DNA of 64,000 nt, taken from contig NZ_QJRJ01000072.1 of NCBI RefSeq assembly GCF_003254625.1, positions 62,001 through 126,000 of the forward strand, written 5' to 3'. The notes under the pieces were generated by a model, which did not search any database, was not told the origin of the DNA, and saw only the letters and a list, made by a program, of their open reading frames with translations. How positions within the stretch are numbered: position 1 is the stretch's first letter; each line of letters begins with the position of its first letter. Both the position numbers and the translations under genes were made by a program. This document shows positions 55,803-64,000 of this stretch, piece by piece. Source of the DNA: Flavobacterium ginsenosidimutans (GTDB taxonomy: Bacteria > Bacteroidota > Bacteroidia > Flavobacteriales > Flavobacteriaceae).

Positions 55803-58223
55803 ATGAAAAAACTAATATACGTTTTTACTCTATTTTCTATTTTTTTACTTTCTTCTAACGCAATTGCTCAAGATATACTAAAATCTAAAGACTTGAGTAC
55901 TGTTAAAGTTGATTATTTGTCAGACGATCAATTATCCAAAATTAGTGCACAGCTTAAAAGTAATAATACCACAATTGAGCAAGTAGAGCAGGCATTACTA
56001 TCGAAAGGAATGAGCCAGACAGAATATAATAAATTAAAAGCTCGCCTTAATGACGTGAAACCTGTTGGGAATGATGCAAAATCAAATAACCCTCAGATGA
56101 ATACACAGGATTATGGGAAAGTGCAGGATAAGTTTAGCAATGAAAAAGTAAAAGATTCTGCTAATGCTTTGATTTTTGGATCTGAATTATTTGATAACCC
56201 AAATTTGAATTTTGAGTCTGACTTAAAATTGGCAACTCCTGTAAACTATGTTTTAGGACCTGGGGATGAGTTGCAAATTAGTATTTATGGTGTTCAAGAG
56301 TTTAATGCTAGTTCTCCAGTTTCCTCTGAGGGGAGAATTTCAATTCAGTATGTAGGACAAATAACGGTTGCTGGAATGTCTATTGAAGCAGCTACTCAAA
56401 AAATAAAAGCAGCGATTTCCAAAGTTTATAGTACAGTGCGTTCGGGACAATCTCAAGTTAGTGTTGTTTTAAATCAGATAAGAACAATCAAAATAACAAT
56501 TGTTGGCGGTAAGCAACCAGGTAATTATTCTATTTCTTCTCTAGCAACTGTTTACAATGCTTTACATTTAGCAGGAGGACCTGGAAAAAATGGTTCTTAT
56601 AGAAATATTGAGTTAATTCGAAATAATAAGGTTTACAAAAATGTAGATATTTATAGATTTTTAGTAAAAGGAGATCAGTCTGATAATGTTGGTTTAAAAG
56701 AAAATGATGTAATTCGAATTCCAGCATACAGCAATCGAGTTACTCTTGAGGGAGAAGTAAAGCGTCCTGGCATTTTTGAGATGAAAAAAGGAGAGAACTT
56801 CTCCGATTTATTAAATTTTGCTTCGGGTTTTAATGAATTTGCCTACACAGCTTCTGTAAGTGTTGTACAAAAGACAGCTAAAGAATTTAAAGTTCACGAC
56901 ATAAATGAAAGTGAATATAACTCATATCTTCCTCAGTCGGGAGATGTTTTTAGGATCACAAAGATTTTGAATCGTTTCGAGAATCGAATTAAAATCGAAG
57001 GAGCTGTTTTCAGACCAGATTATTATTCATTTACTCAGGGAATGCGTGTATCTGATCTTATAACTAGAGCAGAGGGACTTAAAGAAGATGCGTATGGTAA
57101 AAGAGCAAGAATAGTTCGTCTAAAAACTGATTTAACTACAGAAATTGTTAATGTAGATTTAGATAGTGCATTGTCAGGGGATCTAAATGCGGATCTCGAG
57201 TTAAAAAGAGAAGATATTGTTACCATATACTCGATTCTAGATTTTAGAGAAGAATATAAAGTTACTATTGATGGAGAGGTAAAAAATCCTGGAGAATATG
57301 AATTTTTAGAGAATTTAACTCTAAACGACTTAATTGTGCAAGTTGGTGGTTTAACTGGTTCAGCATCTAAAAGAGTTGAAATTGCTAGAATGATAAAATC
57401 TGACTTTATAGATGATTCCGATCCAAAGCGTGTTGAATTAGTTCAATTTGAAATTACCGCAGATAATAATGAGCAAGCTAAGAATTTTGTTTTAAAACCT
57501 TTCGATGTAGTTAATATTCGAAGAATAGCAGTTTATGAAAAACCTCAAATGGTGGTTATAAAGGGTGCTGTCGCATATCCAGGAAAATATGTTTTAGCAA
57601 ATAAAAAAGAAACGGTTTATAATGTTGTGATGAGAGCTGGTGGATTGACATCTGTAGCAAATATTGAAGGAATGAAAATAAAACGTCCTATTAAACAAGA
57701 TGAGATTGATAAAATTAAGAGTGTTGATTTAAATTTAGCAAATAATGACACATTGAATGAAAAAGTCGTTCAAAAATTAGAGGAAGAATTGAAATACGCT
57801 ACAATTCCTGTTGATTGGGAAAAAATCATGAAAGACAAAAGACATTATTCAAATGTAACCCTTTTTCCTGGTGATGAAATTGAGGTAGCGGTATACAATG
57901 AAGGGGTAAAGGTTACAGGTAATGTTTTGTTAACCTCTGAAATTCCTTACAGAAGTGGAAAAGGGTTTAAATACTATATAAATTCAGTAGGAGGAGTTGA
58001 TAATAAGGGATGGAAGAAAAAAGCATATATTATATACCCTAATGGTAAAGCAGATGTAACTAAATCATTTTTATTTTTTAGAACTTATCCAAAAGTTTAT
58101 CCAGATTCACAGATTGTTGTTCCTGAAAAGCCTGAAACCCATAAAATGAGTACAGGTGAATGGGTAACTATTGGAAGTTTATTAACAAGTTTGTCATTAG
58201 TAATTTTAACCGCTTTTAAATAA
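55803..58223 (+). CDS. Multi-SLBB polysaccharide export protein
   Basis: The 806-residue protein has a signal peptide (1-22, ending NAIAQ), a coil-like region (about 30-80), and a PES domain near 147 (VNYVLGPGDELQISIYG). At least four or five SLBB units follow, each with a V.(I/V).G.V..PG core, for example LEGEVKRPGIFEM, IDGEVKNPGEYEF and IKGAVAYPGKYVL. A hydrophobic C-terminal helix ends the protein. It is an outer-membrane polysaccharide export channel much longer than the Wza-like lipoprotein at 45887, and pairs with the Wzz-like gene 7 bp downstream. Confidence 0.92.
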   Translation: MKKLIYVFTLFSIFLLSSNAIAQDILKSKDLSTVKVDYLSDDQLSKISAQLKSNNTTIEQVEQALLSKGMSQTEYNKLKARLNDVKPVGNDAKSNNPQMNTQDYGKVQDKFSNEKVKDSANALIFGSELFDNPNLNFESDLKLATPVNYVLGPGDELQISIYGVQEFNASSPVSSEGRISIQYVGQITVAGMSIEAATQKIKAAISKVYSTVRSGQSQVSVVLNQIRTIKITIVGGKQPGNYSISSLATVYNALHLAGGPGKNGSYRNIELIRNNKVYKNVDIYRFLVKGDQSDNVGLKENDVIRIPAYSNRVTLEGEVKRPGIFEMKKGENFSDLLNFASGFNEFAYTASVSVVQKTAKEFKVHDINESEYNSYLPQSGDVFRITKILNRFENRIKIEGAVFRPDYYSFTQGMRVSDLITRAEGLKEDAYGKRARIVRLKTDLTTEIVNVDLDSALSGDLNADLELKREDIVTIYSILDFREEYKVTIDGEVKNPGEYEFLENLTLNDLIVQVGGLTGSASKRVEIARMIKSDFIDDSDPKRVELVQFEITADNNEQAKNFVLKPFDVVNIRRIAVYEKPQMVVIKGAVAYPGKYVLANKKETVYNVVMRAGGLTSVANIEGMKIKRPIKQDEIDKIKSVDLNLANNDTLNEKVVQKLEEELKYATIPVDWEKIMKDKRHYSNVTLFPGDEIEVAVYNEGVKVTGNVLLTSEIPYRSGKGFKYYINSVGGVDNKGWKKKAYIIYPNGKADVTKSFLFFRTYPKVYPDSQIVVPEKPETHKMSTGEWVTIGSLLTSLSLVILTAFK

Positions 58224-58230
58224 AATATTG

Positions 58231-59289
58231 ATGAATAAAATTGCTAAAGAATCTGAGGAAATTTCAATGAAAGAAATATTTGAGCAGGGAAAAGAGTGGT
58301 GTTATTATTTAATTTCAAAATGGAAAACTCTTCTAATAGTTGGAGTTTTGGGGGCAATTCTAGGATTAACTTATTCAATAATAAAAAAACCAATATATAC
58401 TGCTGAATTATCTTTTGCTTTAGAAGATGACCAGAATGGGGGTGGAATAGGTGGTGCATTGGGTATAGCAAGTACTTTGGGGCTTAATCTAGATAATGGC
58501 GGAGGAGGAATGTTCTCAGGAGCCAATTTGACTGAATTATTCAAGTCTCGTTCAATGGTCGAAAAGACACTGCTTTACCCTGTTAATATTGATGGAAAGG
58601 TTATTACATTAGCAGAAATGTATATAAAAAATAAAGATTGGAGAAAAAAGTGGGAAGACTATCCTAAATTGAAAAATCTTCAGTTTTTTCCAAATTCAAA
58701 TAGAGAAAAATTTACAAGAGCTCAAGATAGTATACTAGGTGTTATCTACAAGAACATTAGTGAAACAGACTTAACAGTGGGACAAAAAGATAAGCAAGCA
58801 GCAATAATAAAAGTTGCATTCATTTCCACAGATGAATTATTTGCAAAATATTTTTGCGAGACTTTGGCATTTCAAGTAAAAGATTTTTATATAGAAACTA
58901 AAAGTAAAAAAGCTAGAATCAATATGGCAATTCTAGAACGTCAAACAGATTCGATACGCAATGAACTTAATGGTGCAATAACAGGAGTTGCTGTTGCTAG
59001 TGACAATACATTTAATCTAAATCCAGCTTTAAATGTTCGAAGAGCGCCTTCTGCACGTAGACAAGTTGATGTGCAATCGAATACAGCAATATTGGCAGAG
59101 TTGGTAAAACAAACAGAATTGGCAAAAATTACTTTAAGAAAGGATATGCCGTTAATTCAGGTAATCGACAAACCAATTTTACCATTGCAAAAGAAAGAAA
59201 TTGGAAAAATTAAAGGAATTATTTTAGGCGGGTTTCTCTTTGGTTTTTTCGCTGTTGCATTTTTAATTTTGAAAAAAATAATTACTTAG
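58231..59289 (+). CDS. Wzz-like chain-length determinant protein without kinase domain
   Basis: From the ATG at 58231 the product is 352 residues; an in-frame TTG just before it is a less likely start. It has two transmembrane helices (about 33-53, KTLLIVGVLGAILGLTYSI, and about 325-345) flanking a periplasmic region with a Gly-rich stretch GGGIGGALGIASTLGLN and GGGGMFSGANLTELFKSR. The tail ends after TM2 with no Walker motifs. It probably sets chain length with the SLBB protein upstream. A 3-bp gap joins it to the next gene. Confidence 0.88.
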   Translation: MNKIAKESEEISMKEIFEQGKEWCYYLISKWKTLLIVGVLGAILGLTYSIIKKPIYTAELSFALEDDQNGGGIGGALGIASTLGLNLDNGGGGMFSGANLTELFKSRSMVEKTLLYPVNIDGKVITLAEMYIKNKDWRKKWEDYPKLKNLQFFPNSNREKFTRAQDSILGVIYKNISETDLTVGQKDKQAAIIKVAFISTDELFAKYFCETLAFQVKDFYIETKSKKARINMAILERQTDSIRNELNGAITGVAVASDNTFNLNPALNVRRAPSARRQVDVQSNTAILAELVKQTELAKITLRKDMPLIQVIDKPILPLQKKEIGKIKGIILGGFLFGFFAVAFLILKKIIT

Positions 59290-59292
59290 TAT

Positions 59293-60261
59293 ATGAAGAT
59301 TTTAATTACCGGAGGTGCTGGTTTTATTGGTTCCAATTTAATCGAGTACTTTTTGAATAAAGAATATAAAGTTGTTTGTCTAGACAATTTTTCCACAGGA
59401 CATAAACACAATATAGAGAATCACTTTTCGAATCCAAATTTTACTTTAATAGAAGGAGATATAAGAAATATTGAGGATTGTACAAAAGCAGTAATTGGAG
59501 TTGATTATGTGCTCCATCAAGCAGCATTGGGTTCAGTTCCAAGATCAATAAATGACCCTATTACAACAAATGATGTAAATGTTTCAGGTTTTCTAAATAT
59601 GTTGGTAGCTTCTAGAGAAGCTAAAGTTAAGAGATTTGTTTATGCTGCAAGTTCGTCTACATATGGTGATTCTAAAGGCTTGCCAAAAGTAGAAGATGTA
59701 ATAGGAAAACCATTATCTCCTTATGCAATAACAAAATATGTTAATGAACTTTATGCAGAGATATTTAGTAATACGTATGGTCTTGAAACCATAGGGTTGA
59801 GATATTTTAATGTATTTGGGAGAAAACAGGATCCAAATGGTGCTTATGCGGCTGTTATTCCAAAATTTGTTATGCAATTTATGAATTATGAAAGCCCGGT
59901 AATCAATGGTGATGGGAATTATTCGCGTGACTTTACATACATTGACAACGTCATTCAGATGAATGAACTTGCAATGACAACTCAAAATAAAGAAGCAATA
60001 AATACCGTTTATAATACTGCATATGGTGATAGAACAACCTTAACACAATTGGTTCATTTATTGAAAGAAAATTTAGCTGAACTTGATCCAAAAATAAAAG
60101 AGGTTGAAGTTGTCTACGGTCCTAATAGGTTGGGAGACATACCACATTCTTTAGCAAGTATTGAAAAAGCAAAAACTAACTTAGGATATGCGCCAAAATT
60201 TTCTATTCAACAAGGAATTAAAGAAGCGGTAAACTGGTATTTCGAAAATTTAAAAAAATAG
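59293..60261 (+). CDS. UDP-N-acetylglucosamine C4-epimerase-like SDR (WbpP/TviC type), copy 2
   Basis: The 322-residue protein shares nearly all motifs and most residues with the epimerase at 49151 (GGAGFIGSNLIEYF, SSSTYGDSKGLPK, YAITKYVNEL, FNVFGRKQDPNG). Third codon positions differ widely, so the copies are not a recent duplication. It lies 3 bp after the Wzz-like gene and before a second dehydrogenase, forming the classic TviC-TviB pair for UDP-GalNAcA-type sugars. Confidence 0.9.
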   Translation: MKILITGGAGFIGSNLIEYFLNKEYKVVCLDNFSTGHKHNIENHFSNPNFTLIEGDIRNIEDCTKAVIGVDYVLHQAALGSVPRSINDPITTNDVNVSGFLNMLVASREAKVKRFVYAASSSTYGDSKGLPKVEDVIGKPLSPYAITKYVNELYAEIFSNTYGLETIGLRYFNVFGRKQDPNGAYAAVIPKFVMQFMNYESPVINGDGNYSRDFTYIDNVIQMNELAMTTQNKEAINTVYNTAYGDRTTLTQLVHLLKENLAELDPKIKEVEVVYGPNRLGDIPHSLASIEKAKTNLGYAPKFSIQQGIKEAVNWYFENLKK

Positions 60262-60305
60262 GTTTATTTCCTGATTTTAAATAAAAGGCTCAAGAAAAGA
60301 TATAG

Positions 60306-61583
60306 ATGAAAAAAATTGCAGTTATAGGTTTAGGTTATGTGGGGCTTCCGTTGGCAAGATTATTTGCAACAAAATTTCAAGTAGTAGGTTTTGATATTAA
60401 TCAAAAAAGAATAAATGAACTTCATGCAGGACAAGACAGTACTCTAGAAGTTGAAGAAAGCGAATTACAAGCCGTTTTATGCGATAATTTATTTAGTAAG
60501 GGGACTGGACTTTTTTGTTCGTTCTCTTTAGAGGATATAAAAGATTGTAATTATTATATTGTAACTGTTCCAACTCCTGTTGATAAAAATAATCGTCCAG
60601 ATTTAACTCCTTTATACAAATCAAGCGAAACGGTTGGTAAAGTTCTTAAAAAAGGAGATATAGTTATTTACGAATCAACAGTTTATCCTGGAGTGACCGA
60701 GGAAGAATGTATCCCAGTGCTAGAGAAAATGTCAGGTCTACAATTTAATGTTGACTTTTTTGCAGGTTATTCGCCTGAGAGAATTAATCCTGGAGATAAA
60801 GAACATACTGTCGATAAAATTTTAAAAGTTACTTCTGGTTCAACTCCAGAAATTGGAATCGAAGTCGATTCATTGTATAAAAGCGTGATCGTTGCCGGTA
60901 CACATTTGGCTCCAACCATTAAAGTGGCAGAAGCAGCAAAAGTAATTGAAAATTCACAAAGAGACATTAATATTGCTTTTGTTAATGAGTTGGCTAAAAT
61001 TTTTAATTTAATGAATATTGACACGCATGCTGTTTTAGAGGCGGCGAGTACCAAGTGGAATTTTTTACCGTTTAAGCCTGGTTTGGTAGGTGGACACTGT
61101 ATAGGTGTCGACCCTTATTATTTAGCACAGCGTGCACAAGAATTCGGATATCATCCTGAAATTATTTTGGCAGGACGTAGATTAAATGATTCTATGGGAG
61201 AATATGTTGCTTCTCAAGTGGTGAAACTGATGATTAAAAAAGATATTTCAGTAAGTGGAGCAAAACTTCTGATGTTAGGCATAACCTTTAAAGAAAATTG
61301 CCCTGACGTTAGAAATACAAAGATAGTAGATGTGATTAGAGCTTTACAAGAATATGGTGTAGATATAATAGTTTATGATCCATGGGCCAATCCTGATGAA
61401 GTTGCTCATGAATATAATATAAGCTGTACTAATAAACAGCCAAAGGAGAAATTTGATGCAATCGTTCTAGGAGTCGCTCACAAAGAATTTATTGATTTAG
61501 ATAAATCTTTTCTGCTAAAGGACAAGAGTGTTTTGTATGATGTTAAAGGAGTTTTAAACGGTAATAGCGATGGCACATTGTAA
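60306..61583 (+). CDS. UDP-N-acetylhexosamine 6-dehydrogenase (WbpA/TviB-like), copy 2
   Basis: The 425-residue dehydrogenase matches the copy at 52363 over its whole length, including the catalytic PGLVGGHCIGVDPYYL and the TPVDKNNRPDLTPLYKSSE block. Differences cluster in the first 90 residues, around the tetramer helix (HAVLEAASTKW against QEVLTAAATKW) and in the C-terminal 60 residues. With the epimerase 44 bp upstream it likely makes a UDP-hexosaminuronic acid. If a UDP-ManNAc route exists (see the 63917 gene), one copy may be specific for it. Confidence 0.92.
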   Translation: MKKIAVIGLGYVGLPLARLFATKFQVVGFDINQKRINELHAGQDSTLEVEESELQAVLCDNLFSKGTGLFCSFSLEDIKDCNYYIVTVPTPVDKNNRPDLTPLYKSSETVGKVLKKGDIVIYESTVYPGVTEEECIPVLEKMSGLQFNVDFFAGYSPERINPGDKEHTVDKILKVTSGSTPEIGIEVDSLYKSVIVAGTHLAPTIKVAEAAKVIENSQRDINIAFVNELAKIFNLMNIDTHAVLEAASTKWNFLPFKPGLVGGHCIGVDPYYLAQRAQEFGYHPEIILAGRRLNDSMGEYVASQVVKLMIKKDISVSGAKLLMLGITFKENCPDVRNTKIVDVIRALQEYGVDIIVYDPWANPDEVAHEYNISCTNKQPKEKFDAIVLGVAHKEFIDLDKSFLLKDKSVLYDVKGVLNGNSDGTL

Positions 61584-61650
61584 GCGATTAAATGTTTAAC
61601 GTTTTTTATAATATTCTCATTTTTTTAATCCTTAAATACCATTTGCTTAG

Positions 61651-62217
61651 ATGATGCAAAAACTTAATAGAAAAATAGTAAATCTGTTTTGGAAATTATA
61701 TTGTTATAAGGTTTTGAAAGCCATTTGCAGAAAAGGAGACAATATAGATATAAAACTCCCTATAACAATTGTAAATCCTAAAAATCTAACCCTTCACAGT
61801 GATACCTACATTGGACCAGAGGCTTGGATTTCTGCTCATGCAAATGTAGAATTTGATTCAGGCGTTATCATTGGACCCCGATTAAAGATTTATACTGCAA
61901 ATCATAATTATTTAAATGATGTTGCGATTCCTTATGATGGGGTAACTATATTAAAAAAAGTTACAATTGGAAAAAACACTTGGATTGGCGGAGATGTTAT
62001 AATATTACCGGGAATAAATATTGGTGAGGGAGTTGTTGTGGGGGGAGGCTCAGTAGTGACAAAAAATATTCCCGATCATGCTATAGTGGGGGGAAACCCA
62101 GCGCAAATTATAAAATATAGAGATGTAGAATTGTACAACAAATTGAAAGAAGAGGATAAAATTTATCTAAAGTTAAAAACTAATAACAAAATTGATTTCT
62201 CAACAAAATATGATTGA
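61651..62217 (+). CDS. Left-handed beta-helix acyltransferase
   Basis: This 188-residue protein consists of hexapeptide repeats typical of the LacA/NodL/CysE acyltransferases, with IGPRLKIYTANHNY carrying the catalytic-type histidine and NTWIGGDVIILPGINIGEGVVVGGGSVV (key part TWIGGDVIILPG) at the C-terminal coils, then VGGNPAQIIK. It probably O-acetylates a sugar of the surface polysaccharide, using acetyl-CoA; the acceptor is unknown. A hairpin terminator follows within 40 nt. Confidence 0.85.
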   Translation: MMQKLNRKIVNLFWKLYCYKVLKAICRKGDNIDIKLPITIVNPKNLTLHSDTYIGPEAWISAHANVEFDSGVIIGPRLKIYTANHNYLNDVAIPYDGVTILKKVTIGKNTWIGGDVIILPGINIGEGVVVGGGSVVTKNIPDHAIVGGNPAQIIKYRDVELYNKLKEEDKIYLKLKTNNKIDFSTKYD

Positions 62218-62254
62218 TGCCAAACACATCGATTTGGTAAAAATTATTTTTAAT

Positions 62255-62303
62255 AAAAAGACTTATTCAATTTATTAATTAAAATAAATGAATAAGTCTT
62301 TTT
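62255..62303. terminator. Hairpin terminator inside the polysaccharide locus
   Basis: AAAAAGACTTATTCA (62255-62269) pairs perfectly with TGAATAAGTCTTTTT (62289-62303); TTTATT and AATAAA extend the stem past a one-base bulge. T runs on both strands allow bidirectional action. It stands between the acyltransferase and the flippase. Confidence 0.88.
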
Positions 62304-62348
62304 ATTAAGTTGTGTAATATTCTAAATTAAAATAAGATTTAAAAATAA

Positions 62349-63866
62349 GTGTCAGATTCTAAAACTATTGCAAAAAATACACTCTTTCTCTATATAAGAA
62401 TGTTCTTTACTATGTCTGTAAGTCTTTATACTTCCAGAGTCGTGTTAAATACCCTAGGAGTTAGTGATTATGGTACTTATAATTTAGTTGGAGGAGTCGT
62501 GACCTTGTTCAGTTTTTTTAATGCGGCGATGTCTTCGGCGACACAAAGATTTTTATCATTTGAGATTGGACAAAATAACTTCATTAGACTAAAGCAAGTA
62601 TTTAATGCTACGCTAAATATTCATATCGGAATTGGATTATTGATATTGATTTTAGCTGAAACAGTCGGATTATGGTTTGTAAATAATAGACTTAATATTC
62701 CTGTGGAACGAATGGAGGCCGTAAATTGGGTTTTTCAATTTTCAATTTTTACTTTTCTGATAGGAGTTATTCAAGTTCCATACAACGCAATGCTTATTGC
62801 TCATGAAAAAATGAATGTGTATGCAATTTTAAGCATAGTAGAAGTTTTTTTTAAATTACTGATAGTCTATCTGTTAGTTTTGTCACCAATTGATAAGCTA
62901 AAAACGTATTCGGGATTAATTTTTGTTGTAACATTTATAGTTGCGCTTTTATATAAAATTTACTGCAAAAGAAAGTTTGATGAAAGTAAATATCAATTCT
63001 ATTATGAAAAAGGTTTATATAAAACTTTGATTTCTTATTCTGGATGGAATTTATTTGGAAACATTGCAAGTGTTGTTAGAGCCGAAGGGAGTAATGTAAT
63101 GCTTAACATATTTTTCGGTACTCTATTAAATGCAGCTTATGGAATAACTTTACAGATTCAAGGAGCCGTCAGTCTTTTTGTAACCAATTTTCAAACAGCA
63201 GTTAATCCTCAAATTATAAAAAAATATGCTGCAGGAAATTTGGAAGAAAGTAAAAAACTGATTTTTCAAAGCTCAAAATTTTCATATTTTCTGATGTTTA
63301 TAATTGTCTGTCCAATTATTTTTAATATTGATTTTATTTTAAAAATTTGGCTGAAGACAGCACCAGAATATACAGCATTATTTGTTTGTCTTTGCTTAAT
63401 AGATCTTTTAATTAACTGTATTTCGGGTCCCTTAATGACAGGTGTCTTAGCTACAGGAAATATTAAATGGTATCATATCATAATTGGATCTCTCACATTT
63501 TTAAATTTGCCAGTTTCTTATTTTTTATTAAAAATTTATTCGCATCCAGAAATCATTTTTAAAGTTTCTATTTCTATAAATATCTTGTCATTACTTTTCA
63601 GGCTATTTTTCTTAAAAAAATTAATGGGTTTGAATGTAAAGTATTTTTTTTACGAAGTATTATTGCCAATTATTGGAGTTTCCATTGGGGTTGTAGGTTG
63701 CATGTTTATAATTACACAATACATCATTCTGAGAAATGAATTATTAAATGTTATATTCCTTAGCTCATGTAGCATTGTTATTAGCATATTGTTGATATGG
63801 ACAATAAGCCTAAGTAAATTAGAAAAAGTATATATAATAAATTTAATTAAAACAAAGCTGAAATAA
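62349..63866 (+). CDS. Wzx-like polysaccharide flippase (oligosaccharide transporter)
   Basis: The 505-residue integral membrane protein has 12-14 predicted helices and the MATE/MOP-type opening KNTLFLYIRMFFTMSVSLYTS, with RVVLNTLGVSDYGTYNLVGG and SSATQRFLSFEIG as family landmarks. It should flip lipid-linked repeat units to the periplasm. The start is a GTG at 62349, giving MSDSKTIAKNTLF; no in-frame ATG lies before the first helix. The terminator just upstream implies a new promoter or antitermination. Confidence 0.9.
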   Translation: MSDSKTIAKNTLFLYIRMFFTMSVSLYTSRVVLNTLGVSDYGTYNLVGGVVTLFSFFNAAMSSATQRFLSFEIGQNNFIRLKQVFNATLNIHIGIGLLILILAETVGLWFVNNRLNIPVERMEAVNWVFQFSIFTFLIGVIQVPYNAMLIAHEKMNVYAILSIVEVFFKLLIVYLLVLSPIDKLKTYSGLIFVVTFIVALLYKIYCKRKFDESKYQFYYEKGLYKTLISYSGWNLFGNIASVVRAEGSNVMLNIFFGTLLNAAYGITLQIQGAVSLFVTNFQTAVNPQIIKKYAAGNLEESKKLIFQSSKFSYFLMFIIVCPIIFNIDFILKIWLKTAPEYTALFVCLCLIDLLINCISGPLMTGVLATGNIKWYHIIIGSLTFLNLPVSYFLLKIYSHPEIIFKVSISINILSLLFRLFFLKKLMGLNVKYFFYEVLLPIIGVSIGVVGCMFIITQYIILRNELLNVIFLSSCSIVISILLIWTISLSKLEKVYIINLIKTKLK

Positions 63867-63916
63867 TTTTATGAAAAATGATTTTAGATGCTTAATGTTT
63901 GCTTTATAATTATCGT

Positions 63917-64000
63917 ATGATCAAAAATTTAATAATATTTGGCACCAGACCAGAAGCTGTTAAAATGGCGCCTCTAATAAAAGAATTTAATAAGTTTTCG
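63917..64000 (+). CDS. wecB: UDP-N-acetylglucosamine 2-epimerase, N-terminal fragment (partial)
   Basis: The first 28 codons, MIKNLIIFGTRPEAVKMAPL then IKEFNKFS, run off the right edge. GTRPEAVKMAPLI is the diagnostic start of WecB/MnaA, which converts UDP-GlcNAc to UDP-ManNAc. With a WecC-like dehydrogenase upstream this points to UDP-ManNAcA synthesis. Only the N terminus is seen, so the remainder is assumed. Confidence 0.88.
   Translation, partial: MIKNLIIFGTRPEAVKMAPLIKEFNKFS

Overview
This window is chromosomal DNA of a Bacteroidota bacterium, most likely a Flavobacterium close to F. johnsoniae. The evidence is low GC, paired SusC/SusD genes, the Bacteroidota promoter signature (TTG, about 20 nt, TAnnTTTG) with almost no Shine-Dalgarno sites, and the gene order rplQ-carA-eno-gltA. 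No tRNA, rRNA, insertion sequence, prophage or CRISPR array was seen. The species assignment is inference.

Layout. (1) 1-7003, housekeeping and small envelope genes: the 3' end of an Mpl-type murein peptide ligase, radC, a YjjG-like HAD phosphatase, a secreted hypothetical protein, rarA, a rhomboid protease, a secreted hypothetical protein, a DUF2490 protein and rlmB. (2) 7032-18221, two consecutive minus-strand SusC/SusD nutrient-uptake operons. Each ends in its own hairpin terminator; the second also carries two small lipoproteins. The two SusC genes share N-terminal sequence and upstream DNA boxes. (3) 18310-20010, a lone Omp85-like outer-membrane barrel gene. (4) 20110-37687, the str, S10, spc and alpha ribosomal super-cluster, from rpsL to rplQ, including fusA, secY, infA, rpmJ and rpoA. 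It is interrupted by a terminator plus a new promoter between rpsJ and rplC, by an internal promoter and hairpin before rpsH, and by a folded leader before rpsD. (5) 37766-45813, central metabolism and housekeeping: carA, eno, gltA, two tandem guanidino-group-modifying hydrolases (a DDAH-like protein and CtlX), marC, a CoA-binding protein and recR.

(6) 45887-64000, a surface-polysaccharide (capsule or O-antigen) locus that runs off the right edge. It holds two export sets. One is a short Wza-like lipoprotein with a Wzc tyrosine autokinase. The other is a long multi-SLBB export protein with a Wzz-like chain-length protein lacking a kinase. It also holds sugar-nucleotide enzymes: two near-identical C4-epimerases, two near-identical UDP-HexNAc dehydrogenases, a eukaryote-like UDP-glucose dehydrogenase, mannose-1-phosphate guanylyltransferase, dTDP-glucose 4,6-dehydratase, and the first codons of a UDP-GlcNAc 2-epimerase. 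An acetyltransferase and a Wzx-like flippase complete it. An UpxY/RfaH-type antiterminator sits in the middle. It is followed directly by a terminator, a strong promoter and a leader with a hairpin and a weakly ops-like element, which suggests processive antitermination controls the distal genes.

The genes predict activated uronic and amino sugars (UDP-GlcA, UDP-GalNAcA, probably UDP-ManNAcA, GDP-Man, and a dTDP-deoxysugar) assembled by a Wzx/Wzy-type pathway. No Wzy polymerase or glycosyltransferase gene lies inside the window; these are expected further right. I found no clearly undescribed system. The most interesting items are the regulatory RNA-like structures in the ribosomal cluster and the antiterminator arrangement in the polysaccharide locus.
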